A stretch of DNA of 64,000 nt from Zanthoxylum bungeanum (Eukaryota > Streptophyta > Magnoliopsida > Sapindales > Rutaceae): NCBI GenBank assembly GCA_019454045.1, contig SKCR01015015.1:105966-169965 (forward strand), read 5' to 3'. Position 1 is the first letter of the stretch; every line of letters begins with the position of its first letter. Below, piece after piece: positions 1 through 11,826 of the stretch. The translations under genes and the position numbers were made by a program. The notes below the pieces were generated by a model. That model ran no database searches. It saw only the letters and a list, made by a program, of their open reading frames with translations, and was not told where the DNA came from.

Positions 1-1292
1 CTAACATCATTAACTTTAAATATCCTAACATAAGATATTTATATTTTAATTAATTTAATCATTTAACAATTAAATAATTAATTAATTAATCAAATACAAA
101 TATATTAAATATATGTATAATATTTACATTAAATATTAAAATATATATTCATTTAGGAAATAAGTCAAATAACTCATTTTGACTATTAATTAATGTGTAT
201 TTAAATTAATCAAGTATTAAATGTAAATACACAATAATTAGGCAAATGACTATCTAGTCTCTTTAGCATGTATCTTGCGTTTAACCATTAAACGACTTTA
301 TAAATAATCAATATTATTTATTATGTTGCTCTAGTGCTCAACGAGTATGTTTCATTATTGAGACTCTCTAGGTTCAGGTATATCCGTCACAAAATCTAAT
401 TTCGTGTCCATAATCTATCCACCCGTAGATTATGACGATCACGGATAATCTCGCTGAACCATACAGGTCGAGGTCATCGCAAATGTATAATTCCTCCGTC
501 ACAGGTATCCGGATAAATCCCAGAGATATAGATGTAAACGTCAAATCTCTATCGGGATTATCCAGTCGACTATTCTATTAGCAATCTCAAAAGAATGTTT
601 AGAACTAGCTTCTAAACTTACCACGGGCCCATGGTTTTATCTGATTGCTAATCATATGGACTACCTATGCTCTGGTACACAGAACTGACGGATCCTATCT
701 TGATACACATAGGACACCCTGAGGATCTATCTACACCCAACGAACAGGCGGAGGTCTGATCTAAATAGATCGGTGACGTGACTGCCGTCTAAGTGTAGAA
801 GATGTCTCATGTGCCCACAATGGCATCTCAAGTCTAAGAATCACAAGTGCTACTCAACCCAAGAAGATTCTTATTGACGCTGGTGTACCATCCATTAAGA
901 ATCTTCGGTGAGTCGTTCAGTGTTTATCCGCTATAAACACCTACACGTCTATACTAGTCTCCAAGACTTATGGTTCATTGAGAAACCATTGGAATCATAT
1001 ATTCCAGTATACGACATGTACCGGTCTCAACGGGTTTACTATACTGACCAAGTAGTGTAAACCTTGACCAGGAACTGTCTGAGAATGACAACGTCATGAT
1101 ACATCTCAATGTCCGTTGCGACGCTTTTGCAACTGTATCATGACTAATCATTCTAGGGTCATTACGTCTTTACCATATAAAAGATAGATTATATTATAGA
1201 AACTGCATATATTATTCATAATAATAATGTTTTACAGAAGTATTTAACAGAAATACAACCGGGAATTGGCGCTCTGAGCACCAACCCCAACA
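1..1292 (-). repeat. 3' LTR of copia copy 1 (partial)
   Basis: This matches 13966-15258 almost exactly. Its right edge reads ...CCCCAACA on the plus strand, that is TGTTGGGG on the element strand, and it lies directly next to a polypurine tract. The rest of the LTR, about 1.1 kb, lies left of the window. Confidence 0.93.
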
Positions 1293-1310
1293 AAATCTCC
1301 CACTTGCTCT
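1293..1310 (-). other. Polypurine tract of copia copy 1
   Basis: On the minus strand, GCAAGTGGGAGATTT runs directly into the TGTTGGGG start of the 3' LTR. This is the usual copia primer for plus-strand DNA synthesis. The stop of the RNase H frame overlaps its edge. Confidence 0.75.
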
Positions 1311-1800
1311 AGTGCCAATATCGATTGTATCTAATACCCATCGACTCCACGTGTTTATCAAACAACTTCGGAGGTATGGCCTTCGTCAGCGGGTCTGCTA
1401 CATTATCTTCACTCGGTACCTTGCACACGACAATATCCCCTCGCGACACGATCTCTCGAATGATGTGGTACTTGCGTTCCACATGCTTCGACTTCTGATG
1501 CGCCCTCGGTTCCTTTGCTTGCGCAATGGCTCCAGTATTATCACAGTATAACGGAATCGCATTCTCGATACTTGGGACAACTCCCAATTCTGTGATAAAA
1601 TTCTTTATCCACACAGCCTCTTTTGCAGCTTCAGAAGCTGCAATATATTCCGCCTCAGTGGTGGAATCAGCTGTCGATCCCTGTTTGGAACTCTTCCAAC
1701 AAACTGCACCTCCGTTAAGGGTAAAGACAAATCCAGATGTAGACTTTCTATCGGGATCCGATTGGAAATCGGAGTCTGTATACCCATTAACCTGCAGTTC
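1309..1800 (-). pseudogene. Copia copy 1 RNase H domain (C-terminal end of pol)
   Basis: This frame is open from about 1800 to the stop at 1309. It reads through the copia RNase H hallmarks in order: YTDSDF, RKSTSG, TEAEYIAA, LYCDN, the KHVERKYH segment and the DPLTK tail. The enzyme would remove template RNA from RNA-DNA hybrids during reverse transcription. It is fused to reverse transcriptase in intact elements. Here it lies one frame away from the upstream integrase-RT frame because of a single-base shift near 1800-1815, so the polyprotein would end before RNase H. The domain itself looks complete. Assignment is by motif and position. Confidence 0.88.
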
Positions 1801-4006
1801 GTTTCCTCCATATAATCAACTTATCCTTAGTACCTTTAAGATACTTTAGGATATGTTTAATGGCCATCCAATGGTCATTACCTGGATTGGACTGATATCG
1901 ACTAGTTACGCTAACAGCGAAACTGATATCAGGCCTCGTACATAACATGGCATACATTATGCTACCCAAACACGAAGCATAAGGTTGGTTAGACATTCTA
2001 ACCTTCTCATCTTCTGTTTGTGGACACATCTTCTTAGAAAGATGAATCCCATGTCTGAACGGTATGTTTGCTGTCTTACAGTTACCAAAGCTATACCGTT
2101 CCAAGATCTTATCTACGTACGTTGATTGGGATAACCCAATCAGCCTCCTTTGTCTATCTCTATAGAGTTTTATCCCTAAAACATAGGAAGCTTCTCCCAG
2201 GTCCTTCATGGAGAAATTCTTACAGAGGTACGCTTTGACGCTTTGCAACATACCTAAATCATTCCCAATGATTAGGATGTCATCAACATATAGGACTAAA
2301 AATACGACCATGCTCCCACTGGCCTTCTGATACACACAGGATTCTTCCGAATTCTTGAGAAAACCAGACGATCTAATAATCTCATCGAATCGAAGATTCC
2401 AACTTCGTGAAGCTTGTTTAAGTCCATAAATGGACTTCTTAAGCTTACATACCATACCCGAGGTTTCGCTGGACGTGAAACCTTCCGGCTGTTCCATATA
2501 GATTTCTTCATCAAGAAATCCATTTAGAAAAGCCGTTTTGACATCCATTTGCCAAATCTCGTAGTCATGATACGCAGCTATAGAAAGCAAAATCCGGATA
2601 GACTTAAGCATTGCTACCGGCGAAAAAGTTTCATCGTAGTCGACGCCAGGTCGCTGCGTGTAACCTTTTGCTACCAGTCGGGCCTTGTAAGTTTCAACCT
2701 TACCGTCAGGCCCGCGCTTCCTCTTGTAAACCCATTTACAACCGATAGGAACAATTCCTTCGGGAAGCGGAATCAAGTCCCAAACTTGATTTTCATGCAT
2801 TGAGTCTATCTCGGATTTCATGGCACTTTGCCATTTCACGGAGTCGATGTCCAACATCGATTCTCTATAGGTGAAAGGATCTGTCTCTTCAACTAAGAGA
2901 ACATCCAGACTCTTTTCTTGTATCAAATACAAGCGTTCAGGAGGTCTAGATACCCTTTCCGACCTACGGAGTGTGTGTGTTGAAGGTCCTTCATCTACTT
3001 GAACTTCAGGTTCCTCCGTTGGTTCGTTGTTTTCAGGTTGGACTTCATCAAGCTCAACCTGTCTATGATCACCACCTTCTGACAAAAATTCTACTTCTAG
3101 AAATTTTGCGAAGCGAGCTACGAACACATTTCGATGCTCGGTATCATAGAACAGATATCCCCTCGTGTTCGAGGGATATCCAACAAACCTAAACTTTTGC
3201 CCTCGAGGCGAAAGCTTACTTTGCTGAGTTACCCTGACATAGGCAGGACAACCCCAAACCTTAATATAATTAAGATTCGGTCTCCTACCGAACCATATCT
3301 GATACGGTGTCGTAGGAACAGCCTTTGAAGGAATCTTATTCAAAAGATGTGCGGCTGTTAAGAGACAGTAGCCCCATAAGTAATAGGGCAAATCTGTGAA
3401 ACTCAACATCGATCGGACCATATCCAATAAAGTCCGATTTCTCCTTTCAGATACACCATTGTGCTGTGGTGTACCTGGAGGAGTATATTGAGCGAGAATC
3501 CCATTCTCCTTCATATAATCCATGAACTCACCACTCATATATTCGCCGCCTCGATCTGATCGAAGGCATTTAATATATTTACCAGTTTGTTTTTCTACTT
3601 CATTTCGGAACTCTTTGAACTTTTCAAAGGTTTCCGATTTATGTCGCATCAAATACACATAACCGTACCGTGATAAATCATCGGTAAAGGTAACGAAGTA
3701 CGAATAACCACTGTGAGCAGTTTGACTTAGTGGACCACATACATCAGAATGTACGAGTTCCAGTAAGTTTGTGGCGCGGTGTCCAACACCAGAAAATGGG
3801 GCTTTGGTCATCTTACCCTGAATACAGGATTCACAAGTTGGATAGGACTCAATGGTAAGATCTGATATCAAACCATTCCTAACCAATTGGGTAAGGCGTT
3901 TAACGCCAATGTGACCAAGTCTCATATGCCAAAGTTCAGTATTATTAATTACAGGTAAACTACGTTTATTAACTCCAGTATTTAATATATCTTTTGAAGT
4001 TTGCAA
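1787..4006 (-). pseudogene. Copia copy 1 integrase and reverse transcriptase
   Basis: A 739-residue open stretch. It starts in the pre-integrase zinc domain (WHMRLGH... CESC, an HHCC finger at about residues 26-63). It continues with the integrase core, with catalytic Asp in HSDVCGPL, Asp in SDRGGEY and Glu in NGVSERRNRT. Next comes a variable linker with the RRSERVSRPPERL-type segment, then a copia reverse transcriptase containing KTAFLNG and the active-site YVDDIL. It ends in the conserved LKYLKGTKD segment, where a frameshift separates it from RNase H. All integrase and RT catalytic residues I can recognise are kept. It is part of a gag-pol polyprotein, so its first Met is not a real start. 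Confidence 0.93.
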
Positions 4007-4788
4007 TGTATAATGACCATGCTGGTTTGGAAACTAAGGATCTGAATATTATTTTTATCATATAAATACAAAGAACTATTCTTAATATTAATACAATAGC
4101 CTTCTGTATCTAATACAAAAAGTGATATAATATTAGCGACACATCCTGGTACAAAATGACAGTCATATAACAAAAGTGTCCCATTCGGCAATGAGATCTC
4201 GCATACTCCCACTGCAACTGCATCCAAAGAGTCTCCACTCCCGAACCGCAACTGCATCTCTCCAGGCTTCAGTTTCCTACTTTCCTTCAGCACCTGCAAC
4301 GAATTGCAAATGTGAATGGGACAAGCAGAATCTAAAATCCAGCTGGATGTAACGGCTTCACAAGCCAAAGATAAATCAATAACTGGAAAAATAAAAGTAC
4401 CTGATGTAGAAGCTCTGTCTCTCCTCACTTGGGCAATGTAATCAGGACAGTTCCTTTTCCAGTGTCCAACCTTGCCGCAGTGGTGGCATTTGTCTTCAGA
4501 AGCCCTTTTGGGCTTTGCAATCTTCGCCTGTTGTTGAGGACCAAAAGCCTTCTTCTTCTTCTTGCCTTTCTTGTTCTTTCCCTTGGACCATCCTTGGGAA
4601 GAAGCCGAAAGAGAAGTAGTTCTAGGAGGGCGAGTCGGTACTCCCTTCTTAAGGTCCTCTTCTGCCGTGAGCAACATCCTATTAGCTCCTGGTAGGTACA
4701 GACAGTCCCGTGCATGTTGAAGTACATCACGAACTGGCGAAATGAAGCTGGCAGTGAACCAAGAATGACACTCCTCCGAGAATGTCAT
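3982..4788 (-). pseudogene. Copia copy 1 gag C-terminus and protease
   Basis: The open frame holds a lysine-rich basic stretch and a nucleocapsid zinc knuckle of the CX2CX4HX4C type (CHHCGKVGHWKRNC), followed by the aspartic protease. The protease active site reads ILDSACP where DSG or DTG is expected, so Ala replaces the usual Gly. The frame overlaps the next one (start 4006) in a different register, which implies a frameshift between protease and integrase. The first residues belong to a frame that differs from upstream gag. This part would package RNA and process the polyprotein. Confidence 0.85.
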
Positions 4789-5250
4789 TCAAGATGAGAT
4801 TATGTTGCCTCAATTGATCGATCAAATCGATCATCTGAAGAACATGTGGGCTGACACTCTGCCCCTCATCCAGACGCGCATGGAACAGTTCCATGGCGAC
4901 TTTGTGAACAATAACTTGTTCCTGGTTCTCAAACGATTGTCTCAATCGCGTCATCATACTATAGGAATCTAACATACCATAGTACTGTTGCTTGAGTTTC
5001 GGAGACAGTGAACTAAGGATGTATGATTTAACCCTTAAATCATCATCCTTCCAAGTTTCAAAAACTTGGCGTTCCTCCTCCGAAGCATCCTCGCCCACTG
5101 CAAGGGGCAACGAGCCTCAAGAACATAACCCAGCTTCTCGGAATCGAGGACAATCCTCAAGTCCAATTCTCAGTCTGCAAAGTTTTCAGCGCCTTTCAGT
5201 TTGTTCGCATCAAGCATACGCGCAAAATAATTTGTGGATTGTGCCGCCAT
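4727..5250 (-). pseudogene. Copia copy 1 gag N-terminal part (broken)
   Basis: An ATG at 5250 opens a copia gag beginning MAAQSTNYFARMLDANKL. An in-frame TGA follows after about 26 codons, where many copia gags have Trp. The frame shifts again near 5110 into a long stretch containing YILSSLSPKLKQ and the QMIDLIDQLRQ helix, the usual UBN2-type gag region. It shifts once more near 4790 before the zinc knuckle. Gag would form the virus-like particle core. With one stop and at least two shifts it is a pseudogene. Confidence 0.82.
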
Positions 5251-5841
5251 CGCCAATCTATCATATAGATCATGAAAAACGGTTAACAGAAATAAAGCAG
5301 TTTCATATAATATCAAAAGCATAAACTAGATCATGGATTTTTAATCTAATATGCCCCTCCCACTAAATCATGCAATACTGTAATCCCAAAACAGAATACA
5401 AATATTTAATAGTTAAATTAAATATAAATAGTGAAAAGTGGATCCCATGAATATATTTCGGCTCACAGCAGAGGCACGGTCTCGCCTACGTATATTCATC
5501 AGGTAGACAACTCATTTGTCAATCATTCACTAATGACTCCTAAGTAACCGGTCCTGGCCGTTTCTCGTTGTCGCTGCGAAGGCAGGCCCACAAGGAGACG
5601 TACCAAGGTTAAACTCGTCAATGATAAACTCAAGTTACTTACGTAATTCTGACAGCTAGGGCACGTTCAGAATTCCGCTTTTACTTGAATTTACCTAGTA
5701 TCTAATATACATCCGGTATAAATAAATCTTTATCGGCTACACCCTCACAGTAGAGGCACGGTCTCGGATGTAGTCACAAAGAGATTCATAAACCGTATTG
5801 ACAAGACGGACCATATAACATGCATCAATTACATAATTACA
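5251..5841 (-). other. Copia copy 1 leader, 3' part
   Basis: Non-coding stretch between gag and the LINE. It contains two related segments at about 5455-5500 and 5740-5780 (AGAGGCACGGTCTCG in both), each close to tracts resembling other elements in the window. No gene is seen. Confidence 0.6.
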
Positions 5842-6258
5842 TTTTTTTTTTTTTTGGAAAAATTACTGTAATACCAAAAGATGTAATATGTACAAAGTAC
5901 AAGGGGCATCCCCCAGGAAAGTGCTAATCACACAAGAACAAAACAAGCCACAAAAGGCTAATCCCAATCAAAGGAATAACTGAAAAGGACAAGACTTCCC
6001 ATTACAAAACAAACAAACATGCCCTCAAATCAGTACAAAGGCTAAAAGGCTGGAAACAAAAAGGCAACCCAGACCCGAAGAAGAAACAGACTTTCAAACA
6101 CTTGAAGGCCCACAAACAATCATCCAGAACAGAACCAACTTCACTGGCCCAAACCAGTACTCCAAGGATACTGAAACCAAGCCCTCCAAAAACACTCAAA
6201 GCCCCGGGAGTCAACCAAACGGGTTGACCAAACAAGACCCAACAGCAACCAAAGAAGA

Positions 6259-6319
6259 GTCCCACATCGATTATGGCAAAGAGGAGATGAGATGGAGACT
6301 AAAAGCCAGTCCCACATCG
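6259..6319 (+). repeat. Two GTCCCACATCG boxes in the LINE 3' UTR
   Basis: GTCCCACATCGA occurs at 6259-6270 and again at 6309-6320, 50 bp apart, in the same orientation. Each matches the plant snRNA upstream sequence element consensus RTCCCACATCG. No snRNA-like sequence follows, and the strand is opposite to the LINE. Confidence 0.6.
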
Positions 6320-6582
6320 AATTTTCAAACTCCTAAGAGAGAAGCCACGCAAAACCGAGACTTCCAACAGCTCAAACAACTCAAACGCCCACATCAAAAC
6401 CGCAAAAGACCAAAGCAATCAGCCAAAACCACAACGCCCATTATCAAGGGAAGCTCACTGAGACCGAGAACAAACAATCCCAACCATCCAGAGGGCCTCC
6501 AATGCAGACACAAATCAAACAAGCCCCAATCGAAACAGCAAACTGTTGAAGAAACAAAGACCACCCCAGCAGGCCATAGAGA

Positions 6583-7797
6583 TCAGACCAAACCCCAAAA
6601 AATCTGAACTGAATCAGTAAGATTGATATGATCATTCAAAAAAACCAATCTATTGCGAATAACCAGGCAAAATTCTTTCACAACATGGTCCTCAGAGGCT
6701 GCACAACTGTCATAAATTCTTCGGTTCCTCTCATACCATATGTAATACACTGTGGCTGCAAGAGCAATTCGTCCAATCAGGCAGAGGATATCACCTTTCT
6801 TTTTCAGTTTAACCACAGCCCATCGAAGAAAAACCTGCCAATCCAAAGAAGGCCAGCAGATAGGAATTTTTGAAGAAACAGATAGCCAAACCGATTGAGA
6901 GAAAGGGCAGTTAAAAAATAAGTGATTGTGAGATTCAGTTTGGGAGCAAAACACACAGGTGGAAGCTTGCATAACACCAAAACGAACAAGCCTATCCATG
7001 GTATGCAATCTTTGCAGAGAAGCTAACCACAACACAAAAGAATGCCTAGGGATATGGCCTTTAAACCATAACAAGTGGTGAATGGAGTTGTCATTTCTCT
7101 TGCATCTGAGGAATTCCCAAGCACTATCAATGGAGAAACGTCCTGAGCTATGACCTTTCCAAACATACCAATCTTGCCTTTCAGTTGCTGGTAAGAAGTC
7201 GATAGACTTCCAAACATCCTCAAGGTCGGGTAAGCCACTAGGGAACTGCCACTGACCATTACAAATAATTTCAGCAACTTTAGCATCAGGAGCTAAACCA
7301 GTTTGCTTCAGAGTCCTGAAGCTATGTAGGTTGCAGACAGGCCCTATGGGCAGCCAATAATCTCTCCAAAGAAAAGCAGAAAGACCATTGCCAATGCAAA
7401 TCCTGAACATCCCAATACACCAATCTCTGCTTTTAAGGATCTTCCTCCAAATCCAGGATGAATTTGAATTAGGAGATAGATGCCAGAAGGAGCGACCCTT
7501 GATGATAGTGTTATGGATCCAGGAAGTCCAAATAGAGGTCTTATCCGTAAGGAGCCTCCAGGTGTGCTTAAGCATTGCTGCCCTGTTCCAATCTTTCAGC
7601 CTCTTTAATCCTAATCCTCCCTCTTTTTTGGGATAACACAGGGAGGCCCATGCCACTTTTTCCGAGCCAGTAGCTAAGGAACCCTTCCAAAGGAAAGAAG
7701 CAAGAATGCTTTCTAATCTTCTCACCACAGATTGGGGCAAAAGGAAGATAGAGCTCCAATAAATCTGTATGGAAAAAAGAACAGATTTAATCAGCTA
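6583..7797 (-). pseudogene. LINE ORF2 C-terminal domain (zf-RVT)
   Basis: About 385 open residues after an in-frame stop (near 7795) that separates them from the RT thumb in the same frame. The start has the KKEGGLGL motif typical of plant LINE RT tails. The end carries the zf-RVT zinc-binding pattern CVFCSQTESHNHLFFNC. The domain is thought to bind template RNA. The end at 6583 is the natural ORF2 stop. The sequence between 7740 and 7795 reads in the same frame without a start codon, which fits one interrupted protein. Confidence 0.88.
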
Positions 7798-8684
7798 TAA
7801 TCTACCTGCATAGGAGAGGGAAGCAGAGGTCCAGAGATGGATTCGCGCCAGAATTCTTTCGAGGAGAGCATTGCAATCATTGTGTTTTAATCTGGAAGTA
7901 AGGAGAGGAACTCCGAGATAACGGACAGGAAGTGTTCCTTGCTGGAAACCAATAGCTTCCCTCAAAAGCCGAGCCTTGTCCTCTGGCAATTTAGAGATGA
8001 AAATGCTACTCTTGCTGCTATTGGGAGTCAAACCAGAAAATTTTGAAAATTCAGATAAGGCCGCCTTATAAATGCCCAAGAAGATTCATCACCCCTGCAA
8101 AACATCATGAGACCATCAGCAAAACACAGATGAGTAATCCGACCCTTCCCACAGCGCCAATGATACTTAAAATCAGCTCTAGCAGTGAGCTTTTGAAGAA
8201 TTCCATGCAACCCTTCCATGGCTAGAACAAAAAGATAAGGAGACAAAGGGTCCCCTTGTCGAACCCCCCTGGAAGCTATAAAGAAGCCGAAAAGTTCGCC
8301 ATTCAATCCAATAGAGAAATGAGGAGAAGTTAAGCAGATTCTAATCCAATTTAGCATTCGACTAGGAAGACCGACTGCATGCAGGCCCAAGAGAATGAAC
8401 TCACAGCTCACCGTATCGAAAGCTTTACGGATATCCACCTTTAAAGCAACCCTGGGAGGCCCATCGAGGTGGTAGTTTCTTAATAATTCTTGGGAAAGAA
8501 GAATATTATACGTGATTTGTCTTCCATGTACAAAAGCAGACTGAGTGGGGCTTATAATAGCAGGGAGCACCTTCTGAAAACGATTGACTATCACTTTGGA
8601 GATGCACTTATAAAGCACATTACAACAAGATATAGGGCGATAGTCACTAAGGAACCTTGGTCGATCTACTTTGGGGACAAGCAC
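7795..8684 (-). pseudogene. LINE ORF2 reverse transcriptase
   Basis: Two overlapping open stretches in different frames (8028-8684 and 7795-8079) together give fingers, palm and thumb of a non-LTR reverse transcriptase. Seen in order are RPISCCNVLYK, SAFVHGRQI, KVDIRKAFDTV, GVRQGDPLSPYLF and the active-site segment CFADG at about 8112-8125. The family has F/YADD here; the second catalytic Asp is Gly. After it come LTPNSSKS and RYLGVPL. A frameshift near 8690 separates it from the endonuclease and another near 8060-8079 splits the palm from the thumb. Confidence 0.9.
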
Positions 8685-10186
8685 AATCCGAGTGGAATTA
8701 ACACATCGAGGTAATGTCCCTGAAGTGAAGAAGAACCGAACAGCAGCAAGGAATTCAGTGCCAATGATATTCCAACTCCTTTTAAAAACAAAGCTGAGTA
8801 ACCGTCCGGGCTAGGGGCCTTGTCATCAGGGATGCTGAAGAGAGCAACTTTGATTTCCTCATCCGTAATTTCCTCCTCCAGCATAGGCAGATCAATCGTA
8901 GGAATTTTGTTCTTGAAGAAAGATTCCACTCCTGACATGTCCACATCATGAGGTTTTGAGAGAATATTTGAGAAGTAGTCCACAGCGTGGGCACCCAGAT
9001 CAGCTCTAGTAGAGTACACAGAACCATCTTCTGTCTCTAACCGATGAATGCGGTTTCTAGCTTGTCTATGAACTAGGGTCTTATGGAAAAATTTAGTATT
9101 TTGGTCTCCTAAATTTAGCCAATTGACCCTAGCTTTTTGCTTGAAAAAAGCCTCTTCTTCTCGGCAGAGCTGGGCATAAGCCTTGGAAAGAGCACGTTCT
9201 AAGTGCAAAAGGTCAAGGTTATCATGGACCTCATCAAGGGCCTGCTGAACAGCAGCCCATTCCTTTTTCACAAGAGCCGGCCTATTAGAGATATTACAGA
9301 AGTTGCTCCTATGGAGATGACGGAGATCCTTCTTCAACCATTTAAGCTTCAGGGTAAAGCGGTACATAGCATCCCCTGTGGCAGTTCTCTGCCAAACTCG
9401 ATGGACAATATCAAGGAAGTCTGGGTGGTCAGCCCAAATGTTAAGAAATCTGAACGGGTTCATGTTTTTTCCATGGGCAGTCGAGTTCTTAAGGATGATA
9501 GGCGAGTGATCAGAGTGCAGGCGTGGAAGAAAATCCGCAATTATACTCTGGTTGACCAGGAGCCACTGAGAGTTCCCAAAAACCCAGTCAATTTTGCGGA
9601 AAATGGAGTCATTTCCTTCCCTACCATTATGCCAAGTATACTTGAGGCCCAATGAAGGAATTTCTCCAACTTCAATGTCCTTAAGACAGTCGGCAAATTC
9701 TTGAATATGGGCAGGCCAAGAGGAACTGCCACCCACTCTATCTCCTGACTGAAGGATCTCATTAAAATCTCCCAAGATAAGCCAAGGTTCAGATTTGTAG
9801 GCCAAATGATCAATCCGAAGCTGGTGCCAAAGGGCCTGTCTGGCTATGGCATCATTATGACCATACACAAAACTAGTAGCAAAACCAGAATTCTTGCCAA
9901 TATCAACAATCCAACAAGTGATACATTGGTCAGAAACAGAAGCAACATGAACATTGTAGACTTGAGGATTCCAAGCCACGATAATACGGGCTGGTTGATC
10001 AGCTGAAGCATTAGAAAAGAAGTTCCAAGAGGGAACACAACGGTTTATGATGGGACCTAAGTTGGAATGAGCAACCTTAGTCTCTAAAAAACCAAAAATC
10101 TCCAAATGATTCTCACGGATTAATCTCTTAACCTCAGAAATGGTATTGGCGCCATTAAGGCCCCTAACATTCCAACTCCCAATCAT
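8666..10186 (-). pseudogene. LINE ORF2 endonuclease and linker
   Basis: An ATG at 10186 begins MIGSWNVRGLNG, the usual start of plant L1 ORF2. The apurinic-type endonuclease follows with ETK, the YGHND block, LGDFNEIL and the SDHSPI tail, so the Asn, Glu, Asp and His positions of the family are present. The linker that follows has LGDQNTKFFH and the NLxxPHDVDMSG region before the RT. The frame continues upstream without a stop into ORF1, so ORF1 and ORF2 read as one chain here. The enzyme would nick target DNA for target-primed reverse transcription. Confidence 0.9.
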
Positions 10187-11826
10187 TGGAGCTGGAAAAA
10201 TGAATAACACGATCAGGAGTGGGGGCGAGCCCCCTTTCGTCCCTTTCCCTTTTTCCTTGGCCTTTGGGGCTGGAATGGGTCTCATTCTTGAAAGAATCCG
10301 AAGAGGTAGAACTATCAGGATCCTCATCCATAGCCGCTGGAACTTGGCTCTTTGGGTTTCAAAACCATACCCCTTCTTCAAACCACTGGAATTGAGACCG
10401 CACGGCCCCTCCATAGCTCCAAAGAAAGCAATAGGATCAGCAAAAATCACCCCAGCCTCATCCATATGCATATTAGAACCATCCGCTCTCATGGGAGTCA
10501 AACTTTCCATGTCAGAAGTGATGAGTCCAAGGGCATCTAATTCACGCTGTTCCCAACTGCGAATCGGGTCAGCAACATCCTCAGCTTTCGCTAAGTCAGA
10601 ATTTGGAATTCCGGGTACAGCTAAAGCCAGTTGCGCAGGCACCATGCTTGAGACACGGGAGGATTCTCCCTGTTCCAACTTCTTATGACACTCATCTATG
10701 CTTGCCCCTCTGTCAGGAACCAAGTCTTGATCAATCATGGCAGGGCATGCCAAATCCCCTAATAGCCCTTTATCTACTGAGTTCTGTAAGTCATCAGACT
10801 CCAGGACAATTCCAAGAGCTGATTTCCCTTCCTCATTTTGTTTCTCATCAGGAATCCGTATCTGAGTAGGCAAGAGGTTAGTAGCATTTGAAATCGGTCT
10901 AGAAGCCAACTTCAGAACTTCTATTAGATCTCTCTTCTCTTCATTATTTGTGACAGATTCCAGATCTCCCTTAACCTCCAAACCCAAATCCTTTTGATCC
11001 TTCACCCCTGCCACAGCAGCCTTCTCACAATTATGCCCAAAAACACAGCACTTAGCACACCTTTGAGGCTTCCATTCATACTCTACTGCCACCCGAATAG
11101 GATCACAGGACAATTTGCAGTTTAGATCAAAGTGATGGACATAAGGCTTACTAGCATCTACCTCCACACACACCCGAGCATAAGAGAGTCTTGAACGCTC
11201 ATGAGTTGCCCGATCACAAGATAAAGGCTTCCCAACAATACCAGCCACAAAGCTGAGTGCCTTGTTCGACCATAGAGTAAATGGGAGACCCTTGAGCCTC
11301 ACCCAAACAGGCACTTTAGAGAGCTTACTTTTATCAAACACAAAGCAAGCATTCCATTGCTGAAGCATCATAAACTTCCCTCCAAATAACCAAGGCCCAT
11401 CCGCCAATACCTCCTGCACCTTCTCTTCAGTATGAAATCGGAAAATGAAAAAACCTTCATAAGAATAGACAGTCTCAATGCCATAATTCTTCCATTCACG
11501 TAGGGCAATCGCTCTAGCCGCATAAAAAGGAAAGGGAGATCCCGGAATAAACCCCACTAAACAGCGAGTCCAATCCCCAAAATCCTCTTCAATAAACTCA
11601 TCAGGCAAAGAATAAGCAGCTTGTCCATGTTTCTGAGCTAAATCACTATCCAAACAGAATCTCGATTTAGCAGACGAAGCACGAACTTTGTCAGCCCAGG
11701 ATCCTTTCGAATCAAATTTCCTCCTGGCATTAGGATTCCCGGCATTTCCAGATCCTTTTGCTTGAGAAGCTTGAGGGACATGATGCTGAGAGAAGAACCT
11801 GCCTCTTGACTATGCTTTGCACCAGG
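10187..11826 (-). pseudogene. LINE ORF1 (nucleic-acid-binding protein)
   Basis: Open in the same frame as ORF2 from a stop near 11826; no in-frame ATG is visible at its start, so the true beginning is lost or lies in another frame. Near 11690 is SWADKVRASS, a common plant LINE ORF1 motif. It is followed by a DUF4283-like domain (DFGDWTRCLVGF, GPWLFGGKFMMLQQW, VWVRLKGLPFTLWS) and a zinc-knuckle-like CAKCCVFGHNC near 11040-11070, whose last Cys is not at the usual spacing. The rest is low in motifs. The protein would coat LINE RNA. Confidence 0.8.

Noticed and set aside
6259..6319. snRNA gene
   Set aside because: The upstream elements match, but no U-snRNA sequence, TATA spacing or terminator follows.
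9203..10688. Plus-strand open frames of 150 and 182 codons
   Set aside because: They are antisense shadows of LINE ORF1 and ORF2 with no motif of their own.
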